Source of the DNA: Diorhabda sublineata
Lineage: Eukaryota; Arthropoda; Insecta; Coleoptera; Chrysomelidae
Direction of reading: 5' to 3'
Length of the DNA stretch: 64,000 nucleotides
Assembly: GCF_026230105.1 (NCBI RefSeq)
Contig: NC_079479.1
Span: 13,775,734 to 13,839,733 of the forward strand
Shown here one piece after another: positions 57,234 through 64,000 of the stretch (the first letter of the stretch is position 1; the number at the start of each line of letters is the position of its first letter). The notes beneath the pieces were generated by a model. It did not search any database and was not told where the DNA came from. It saw only the letters and a list, made by a program, of their open reading frames with translations. The position numbers and the translations under genes are program-made.

Positions 57234-58020
57234 TAATCCGGTCAATTTAGACATTCGAAGTTACATAAATTCCCATCAAGCTGAAAATCAGTGAAGTTGT
57301 TTGAAATGGAATTGAGCATAGAATTTGAATGTTTTCCATCAAAATTTTATTCAAGGTCAAAGGGCAATTTTAAGCAAAACGGTGAGTTTTATCATGAAAA
57401 TGTTTTAGACAAAAATTGTAGATTATAAAATTATCTACAAAAAACGTGTATTTTTTTCCTACAACTATTGTGTCTGAGATATAATGAGTCAAAAAGTTGT
57501 AAAAGTTGTCGTATTTAATAGTTTAATGAATAACTTATCTTACAACATTCATATGAACCGAGACTTGTTTGAGTATTTATAAGAAATTTCTGTTGAGTGA
57601 TTGGAACTGTCATAATTTCATCAAATAAATTATCATTGACGAAGATGCAATCATTATAGCCTTTGAATACGACAGTAAATCTGAAACATTACAACTTTTA
57701 CAACTTTTTGAATCGTTATATCTCAGAAACGGTAACTCGTAGAAAAAAAGGAACAATACATTTCTTGTAGATAATTTTATGATCTACAATTTTTGTCTGA
57801 AGTATTTTCATGGTAAAACTTACAGTTTTGCTGATAATCGCCAAAAACTCATTTTTGTGACCTTTAAACTTGGATAACATTTTTTTCCATACACGGAAAT
57901 GATAGGAAAGATTAAAATTTTATTCTGAATTGTATTTTAAACAATTCTACTGATTTTCAGCTTGATGGGAATTTATGTAGCTTCACTCTTATTTTTTGGT
58001 CTAATTTGACCGGACTATTA
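57234..58020. mobile_element. large foldback element (~780 bp inverted repeat)
   Basis: The outer edges are tataatccggtcaatttaga and, inverted, tagtccggtcaaattagacc. Moving inwards both arms share ataaattcccatcaagctga, aaaatcagt, aaaattttaat-type text, gtaagttttaccatgaaaa-type text, attgtagatcataaaattat and tctgagatataa...aaaagttgtaaaagttgt. Arms are about 280-330 bases and enclose a ~150-base centre. No open frame of 60 codons is inside. Non-autonomous DNA elements and foldback transposons have this form. I could not assign a superfamily, and the target duplication (TA or TAATA) is unclear. Confidence 0.85.
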
Positions 58021-58605
58021 AACTGCTATTGATTTTGTCGTTCAATCGAAAAAAGTAAACGGCATAAAAATCAGTATCGATACGTTGCAGATACGAAACT
58101 ACATCTTGCTTCTTGCTAAAAAGCGATTAACAAATAATTCATTCTCTTTATTAATTTATACATTGCCTTAACAAGTTCGAAACAAGTTTATAAGAAATAA
58201 GCGACGTGCATTCTATGCATGTAAAGCTATACTTACACTGCAATTTCTTATAATTATTTATCAGAAAATCTGACATCTCATCCACATGCGTGATTGTTGA
58301 AGTAGTAAATTTTGAAATGTCCGTTTGTGTGTATCTCTACGTCAAGATCTTTTTATCTTATTTGTTTATGTTTGCGAATATTTTGTTGTATGGGTATGTA
58401 AATGTAACGATGTCATGAAATTAGCTAACAATAATTTTATTTTGAAAAACAAACTCAACGACAATATCAAACTATTTTTTTTATTGTTCATCCTTTTAAC
58501 TTTAGTTGATGAAACATTCTTTTGATTATAATATATGAAAAATAAGACGTTCCCATATCCAAAATAATAATATATCGGGTGAACATCTAATAAATTAGAC
58601 TTCAA
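58020..58605. other. AT-rich stretch between foldback and Penelope remnant
   Basis: Both strands are open over 58,325-58,608 by base composition only. No motif seen. Confidence 0.35.
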
Positions 58606-58609
58606 CACC

Positions 58610-59060
58610 TAATTGATGGTGACAAAATTGAAGGAAGAAACACAAAAAACGAGCAAAGTTCTCAGAAAATATGAAGTAAACAGATCAGAGTACGAGCTTG
58701 TAACTGAACAATCCCAACCACAATTCGTGGGAAAAGCTCGAAATGGAATGAAGAAAAATAGAAGAAGTATTAAAGAAAGAGACTCAAAAACAGTTACAAA
58801 TAATTGTAGATAAGCATTGAGAAGTAGAAACAGGGCAAGAGAATTGGTAATATACCGATGGTATATATGAAATCTGCTGTGACGAAGTTATATTGGACAG
58901 ACTAAGAGATCCTTTATTGTCCGGCTTAAAGAGCACATAATCGAAAAATCGAGTATCCAATAATAAATTGTTGAATGAATACGAAAACATAGAAATTGTT
59001 ACATGTAAGAGTGGCTCAAATAGGGACAAAGAGCCAAATCTTTACAGCCCACTCTATAGT
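58610..59060 (+). mobile_element. Penelope-like element, GIY-YIG endonuclease fragment
   Basis: Penelope-like retroelements join a reverse transcriptase to a C-terminal GIY-YIG nuclease. Here the plus strand reads KTSKVLRKYEVNRSE, like the linker before the nuclease. Near 58,859 it reads DGIYEICCDE (the GIY part with a C-C pair) and then, after a one-base frame change, YIGQTKRSFIVRLKEH (the YIG part with the R and E-H residues). A degraded tail follows (SNRDKEPNLYSPLYSSLIKE). The reverse transcriptase is absent and the frame is broken at the heart of the nuclease, so it is dead. The hammerhead-like repeat starts ~100 bases downstream on the same strand. Confidence 0.8.
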
Positions 59061-59164
59061 TCACTAATCAAGGAATAAATCCGCTGGAATCAATTTCCGC
59101 AGAAGAAGGTGTATTAGTAAGAAAATTGAGTATAAAACAATCGAATTAATAAGTTTTATTTCAC

Positions 59165-59262
59165 CTTGAGTCTCTGAAGACGATTATTTGGTCATCGAAA
59201 CGCGCGTTAGGCAGTGTAATTGTGAGTGTTGGTGTAGTACTGGTTTAAACAGTGTGTTCAGT
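59165..59262 (+). ncRNA. hammerhead-ribozyme-like repeat, copy 2
   Basis: The core reads gagtctctgaagacgattat followed by ttggtcatcgaaacgcgcgt. It has the CTGAAGA box (59,174-59,180), a short helix gat/atc with changed inner pairs, and GAAAC (59,197-59,201). The gtct before the box could pair with the agac present after the cleavage site in copy 1 (here changed to ggca). The ~60 bases after the core (gcagtgtaattgtgagtg..tgtgtagt.ctggt) match copy 1 at 36.7 kb. It follows a Penelope nuclease fragment, as expected for elements known to carry hammerheads. An extra C before helix II is the main deviation. Confidence 0.45.
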
Positions 59263-59399
59263 ATAAACATCACCAACGGTTCCAGGAATTTCAATAAATA
59301 TTTGCAGAAGTGAGAAACAAGAATACTTAGAAAATTAATTGAAACTAATTTCTACCAAAATGCAAAAAGAAGCAAGGAATTTTCTTCTCCAAGAATATG

Positions 59400-59865
59400 T
59401 TTTTCATCTTGATCTGCATGTGGTTGGAAGGTTTTTTTTTTAGAAGATTTGCAAATCTTTTTTCTCTCTTTTTTCTCTCTTCCAATCTTGCAGATAATAT
59501 TCCCGTTATGCGTATTTTTATTCTCTTAATGGCTTTCCAGAGTATTCAGTACAGCTGTCATCTGTCAATTTTTTTAGGTAAGTACTAATAGATCCTTCTT
59601 CAGTTTGTTGTATTTCTTTTTTGAGTCTTCTGATAGCATTATTAAGAATATTTTTATCTTGTACAGCTCTAATTTTCTTTCCAGAGATCACTTTTCGTAT
59701 TTCATAAAGATAGTTGTTTTCAACTACCCTTCTAATAATAGTTTCCCAAGCTGATTGTTCGATATTATTATTAAAATCTGTAAACTTGTTAGTTGTTATC
59801 AGTAAGATCATAGGAAAGCGATCAGATTTCATGTCCCATCCTTATTTTATTTGTAAAAAATTGAC

Positions 59866-59932
<67 letters not shown>

Positions 59933-60105
59933 TCACCTTCAGTGATCGTTATTCTAGATCTTGAATAGATATTTTTAACATTAAAGTCACCGCCAATAAT
60001 AAATTTGTTTTTTTTTAAAAGAATATTTCGGTGGGCAATAGATAGCAACTAGAGACATCTGTGTCTAATGCTCACAATCATCGCAATAGCCTAGATTTTT
60101 CTATA
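59400..60105 (-). mobile_element. Jockey-clade LINE endonuclease and linker, split by (AT)n
   Basis: On the minus strand, from 60,100 downwards, VSLVAIYCPPKY and KFIIGGDFNVKNIYSRSRIT give the AP-endonuclease core (Y-x-P-P and G-G-D-F-N-A-K-x-x-x-W-G-S-R, with W replaced by S). The reading then runs into a dinucleotide repeat (59,868-59,933). Beyond it come SDRFPMILLI (the S-D-H-x-P block, with H changed to R), then RRLKKEIQQTEEGS, STYLKKLTDDSCTEYS and a frame-shifted LWKAIKRIK, the link to the polymerase. No polymerase follows below 59,400. The 104-codon frame 59,518-59,832 is part of this. Confidence 0.85.
59868..59933. repeat. (AT)n microsatellite inside a LINE endonuclease
   Basis: About 30 TA units, one TAC near the end. 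It replaces part of the LINE coding sequence between the G-G-D-F-N and S-D-H-x-P regions. Confidence 0.95.
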
Positions 60106-60289
60106 TCCATCTATCTCTGCATTGTTAGGATGGTATGATAAACTTTATAATTACAATTATAATGAAAAAATGAATGCAATTTGAGTCGTTTTTCTCAATG
60201 TATAATGATCCTTAACACTTAACAGATCCGCACTAATTTATCAATACAACTAACGTAAATTATTTTCAAAAGTGAATATTTTCCCTTAT

Positions 60290-60700
60290 CGATAAGTTGA
60301 GGTAAGGAGATGGGATCTTTTAATATTAAGAAATCGTTACCTTGATGCCGTTCAAGTGCAACGACAGCTTCGTGGGTGCGAGGAATCAGTGGACACAAGG
60401 ACAAAGACTGCAGGAAAATAACCTGATCCTTAAAACACTTGCGATTTACTCCAGCTCATCGGTGAGCAGGTCTGCGTTTTGCACAAAATCATCTGAATTG
60501 GACGTTTGAACAATGATCATTTGTTCTGTTTTATAACGAGACCAGAATATGCCTCCTTGGTAGCGACCGAAGACCAAGAGAGCGATTTGCAGATTGCTGC
60601 TTTTAACAGTTCCTGAATGATCTGGGATGCACAAATCGACCTAAATCCGATAGGAAATTCATGGGATGAGCTAGAAAGAAGAATTAGAGGTGAACATCTA
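60290..60700 (+). mobile_element. Tc1-like transposase pseudogene
   Basis: The plus strand reads ILRNRYLDAVQVQRQLRGCE followed by SVDTRTKTAGK. This is the second helix-turn-helix of Tc1-like transposases (R-N-R-x-x-x-A-x-Q-x-Q-x-x-L-x-x-x-x-x-x-x-V-S-x-x-T-V). Near 60,620 it reads WDAQIDLNPIGNSWDELERR, the S-P-D-L-N-P-I-E-x-x-W-D-x-L block with the last catalytic glutamate changed to G and the second aspartate kept. The central part, including the first aspartate, is deleted or unreadable. Tc1 elements end in long inverted repeats, which I do not see here. Confidence 0.8.
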
Positions 60701-60704
60701 CTCC

Positions 60705-61645
60705 AAACTCGATCCCATAACTTATTGTTGCAGTAGAAGAAGAAGATTGTTAAATTTTAAATTGTCGATAACACTATTTATGTTACTAACAAAAAAAGCT
60801 CAATTCATTAAATTTTATTATGTTAAATGTAGGAAGTGGAAATTAGTCACATTAAAGCATTTCAAACAGCTAATTTTGTACATGATCTGATAATTTTAAA
60901 ATACTATGAAAATCAAAAGTTCATTTTGCGGCCGATTACTAAGCTCGCAAGTTACATATTTGTAGGATTTTCTTCATCTTCTGAGAAAGTTTTGATGAAA
61001 CAATCCACCTAAGTGGTTTTAACCAATGTTTCCGAAGCTGTGGACATGAAAATTAATGTATAAAAACATTACCTGTTCGTATATCATTCACATTTATCTG
61101 TAGTTGTCTCGATATTGAAAAAGCGTTTATGTGTTTAATGCCAACGAAACGTCTGCTGATGCATATGTTTACTTATTTTTATATCATTCCGTTTTGAAGA
61201 AGTTTACGAGGTGCAAACAATTTGTAATCATTGAATCAATATTTGTACAAATCAATATGAAACTACCCTTTCAATACCAAATACCAAAAAAAAAGATTAT
61301 ACGTACTTTGATAACAAAAATTTTGTTTATTTGAATGTTCCTCGTTGTGTCATCGTCAAAAAGTATATTGTTTGATAGGATTTCCTCGATAAAATCCGGG
61401 TCTTTTATCTCACTACTTTCATAGTTTCAATTACATCATTCGATGTAGTCCCTTGTATTTCATTCCGTTTTCCTTCCTTTCGAAAATTCTTGCTGATTGC
61501 GTGCTTTTTGGCAGCCTGACAGAGAAATGAATTGTTCTTACGACAAAAACGACGAAAATTATCTGCATGCTGAAATTATACTTCGGAGATAAGCAGATTC
61601 TGTAATAACTTTTCTACTCTGATTTTTTCCGTATGTTTGTACTGC
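60705..61645. other. AT-rich stretch, nothing recognised
   Basis: Plus frames at 60,690-60,890 and 61,131-61,334 are unrecognised. Confidence 0.4.
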
Positions 61646-61649
61646 AGAT

Positions 61650-62000
61650 GGATTTCCAGCTTGACTTTCAATATTCGTATTAACCGTGAGCTCTTTCAGA
61701 TTAACGTTGAAGGGTGTTTCCAGCTCTACAAATCTTCTTCCTCATGAATCTTTTATATCTTCAATCAACTCCTTGTTCAACTCTTAGTAGATGTATTAAG
61801 ACGTATTTTACGGTTTCTTTTGAAGGCTCTTGGCAACTTATACGCATGTTAGATGGCATTCATGAAGAACTCGGTCTTCCCTTACAGCTTTGACCATCTG
61901 CCTATAAATCTTCCTGTTCAGTAGGTTGCCGACGTAGCTTTTGAATGTCGATTCTTGGTGCAAGGTTAATTCCATGTTCTATGCCTTGGTTTATCAGTAA
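61650..62000 (-). mobile_element. possible LINE C-terminal fragment
   Basis: The minus strand includes RISCQEPSKETVKYVLIHLL. A phrase C-x-x-x-x-x-E-T-x-x-H-x-L-x-x-C is common near the C-terminus of I/R1/Jockey-type LINEs. The second cysteine and the H are missing, and upstream text is not recognised. The call is weak. Confidence 0.3.
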
Positions 62001-62695
62001 ATTAAGTGGATGAGTCTTGACTGTTATAGCAATTTTGACAAATAGCGGAACTGAAAACATTCACTTTATGAGCTAGTCACCCTGTAAAGATATCGAATAA
62101 TTACTGAATTGTATAGATTGTTAATATCTTGAAAACATCAAAATTTTTTATAGAAATGTTATTTTTCACGAGGCCCTCGTAATAAAAAGACCTCGTCGTA
62201 TACTATCCTGGTGGTATGAAAATATGGTACCCGTACATGTTATGTTGATATTAATTTCTGACCGTACGTTGATTTAGGTTGTTTGTGTTGCATATAACTT
62301 AAAGCACAAATTGTTATCTGGAATATCAATCGACTTATCGGCGAGGTACCATGTGTTTATAAAAAATTACAGACAATCCCACACGAACATTTGCGGTTCC
62401 TAAATTAGCTATGCAGAATACTCGTTGGACAGAAGTCGAAAAAAACATTGTTACTTATAAGCTGCTGAAACATTTGTTTTATGATAAAGAAAGCAACGTT
62501 TTCTTTTTTTATTATTCGAAGATGATTTATGATATATAATATACAGATGCAGACAATTTTTACCAAACATAGAGAAAATTAAATGTCTATCAAAGGAAGA
62601 CAAATACACCCTTGGACAAAGAAATCGGCGATCGCGGCCAAAAGCAGAAAATCTGTAGCTTCCATTCTTCTTATGATTTGAACATCTCGAAGCAA
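62000..62695. other. stretch without recognised feature
   Basis: An 85-codon minus frame at 62,451-62,708 shows no motif I can name. A single caccctgta at 62,078 resembles the ACAGGGTG ends but is unpaired. Confidence 0.35.
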
Positions 62696-62699
62696 GCTT

Positions 62700-62920
62700 C
62701 ATAATCACTGGTCTATTCTGTTGATCAGTTATTTTTTTGGCAAAGAAAAAATATCAAACGAAAAGGAATCTCAATCAATGAATCGCTTTTCCATGGATGT
62801 TGATGATGCTATCGCGTTTTGAGGTCCTATTGCGTGGCGGGATTTCTAAACCAAACATTTCATCTCCTAATTACTTGATAGGGCTACACGATGGCCAACG
62901 CATATCAGCATTTATCGACA
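62700..62920 (-). mobile_element. possible Tc1-like C-terminal fragment
   Basis: The minus strand reads ADMRWPSCSPIK, a stop, then LGDEMFGLEIPPRN, which resembles W-P-S-x-S-P-D-L-N-x-I-E-H-x-W-D-x-L. The catalytic D and E positions fall at changed residues. No N-terminal part was found upstream. Confidence 0.35.
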
Positions 62921-63103
62921 GTTTGGACAGGAATTGCATTGCTCTAAGATAAAATTTTCACACATGAAGCTGGTGCGGGAAATAATTTGATCCCTTAAAA
63001 TTTCTCCTATATATCGATTCGCCGTTAATCCTCCCACTCAATCTTCGGGGATCAACAAAAATCTACTTGGTTTCTGTTCCCATTGAAATGCTCACCCAAA
63101 TTA

Positions 63104-63640
63104 TCCAGAAACCTCCTTCAAAAGCTACGTTATCTTTTAATCAACACTGCGTTAATATTTCTCCAGGACTTTGTAGACTCTTACCACAACCCCTTCTCAC
63201 GTCCCTCTAGTTTCTTGCTGGACTTAAATACCAACGATATGCTGATAATGGATCCGATGTGAACAAATAATCTCTCAAGAAACCTCCAGAAACTATCCAG
63301 AAACCTCCCTCAAAAGCTACGTTATCTTTCAATCAACACCGAGTTAATATTTCTCCAGGTTTTCTGTTAGATTCTTACCAAAATCATTCCTCACGTTCCT
63401 CTAGTTTCTTGTTGAACTTGAACAACAACGATATGCTGATAATGGATCCGATGAAAACAAATCATCTCTCAAGAAACCTTCAAAAACTATGTTATCTTTC
63501 AATCAACACCGAGTTAATATTTATCCAGGTTTTCTGTTAGACTCTTACCAAAACCACTTCTCACGTTCTTCTAAGCTCTTGTTGAATCGAATGTTAACTT
63601 TTTTCTTCAGGAACCCCGCATCTACGATGAAAGTTATCAG
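63104..63640 (+). repeat. tandem repeat, period about 190 bp
   Basis: Three units begin at about 63,104, 63,296 and 63,470. The word ttatctttcaatcaacaccg recurs with 192 then 170 bases between copies. The shorter third interval is due to the loss of a 22-base subrepeat (agaaactatccagaaacctc). Units share gaacttgaacaacaacgata, tgctgataatggatccgat and atctctcaagaaacct. The third unit diverges after gttgaat. The 61-codon plus frame 63,489-63,674 is a by-product. Confidence 0.9.
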
Positions 63641-64000
63641 TCTAAGGGTAACTAGCAATAACGTTACCGCTTGAGCAATTTTATCACTTGTTGTGTCCAT
63701 TCCCAAGTAGAATTCTTGTTTGTTATTAACGAAGATCTGTATCAGTCAACAATTGTTAGCTAACTAATAGTGGTGGACATTTAATTATGATCAGTTAGCC
63801 CTAATGAGCATAAAAAGTGTGGTTACCGATCACAATTCATTGTTGGATTGCGAGAGCAAGAAACATTAGAATGATTCATATCATTTTGAAGCTAATGCCA
63901 TCCGCTTCAAAACAGCACCAGAATCAATGCTAAACCTACAGAAATTAGATGGTATTGTTCACATAAGACTTGGAAAAATGTTTTCCTGTTTAAAGAGAAT

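Noticed and set aside
59714..59968. Plus frame ending in a long I-Y repeat protein
   Set aside because: The repeat is only the translated (AT)n microsatellite, and the frame is antisense to the Jockey endonuclease.

Overview
This window looks like AT-rich non-coding DNA of an arthropod nuclear genome, most probably an insect. The evidence is the layered remains of mariner, Jockey, R1, Penelope, Tc1 and hAT elements, short TTAGG tracts, and the near absence of long open frames. No intact gene can be read anywhere. I recognise no bacterial operon, CRISPR array, rRNA or tRNA.

Layout. 0-8 kb: LINE and mariner scraps, a ~160-bp tandem array (3.7-4.7 kb) carrying an (AT)n tract, and a mariner at 7.2-7.9 kb. 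8.8-10.2 kb: an eroded Jockey LINE on the minus strand, split by a piece of another LINE in the opposite direction. 11-17.3 kb: a possible LTR integrase scrap, two mariners (one with both terminal repeats, 13.97-14.88 kb), a 0.94-kb element with terminal inverted repeats, and three stacked mariner left ends. 18.13-18.24 kb: the best candidate for a host terminal coding exon, running directly into a 62-bp tandem array. 20-24 kb: more mariners and one unidentified open segment. 26.9-27.65 kb: a composite direct and inverted repeat cluster. 29-34 kb: a mariner with both ends, a second transposase type, a 267-bp deletion derivative of the first family, and a hAT remnant. 36-46 kb: mariners, a hammerhead-like repeat, a THAP-like segment, a LINE reverse transcriptase and two unexplained coding-like segments. 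46.2-46.9 kb: a frameshifted open frame built of ~60-residue tandem repeats. 48.5-49.3 kb: a 441-bp tandem duplication. 50-60.7 kb: R1, mariner, Jockey, a large foldback element, a Penelope GIY-YIG fragment followed by a second hammerhead-like repeat, a Jockey endonuclease cut by an (AT)n tract, and a Tc1 remnant. The window ends in a ~190-bp tandem repeat.

Almost every recognisable protein fragment is a broken transposase or reverse transcriptase, so the region behaves as a graveyard of mobile elements with nested insertions. Few pieces could still act: possibly the host exon at 18.1 kb and the candidate split frame at 44.3 kb. The most interesting items are the two hammerhead-like copies (one next to a Penelope endonuclease), the array that seems to start inside an exon, the ~60-residue protein repeat, and the ~780-bp foldback. 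All family calls come from reading motifs by eye. Boundaries are approximate unless a terminal repeat is cited.
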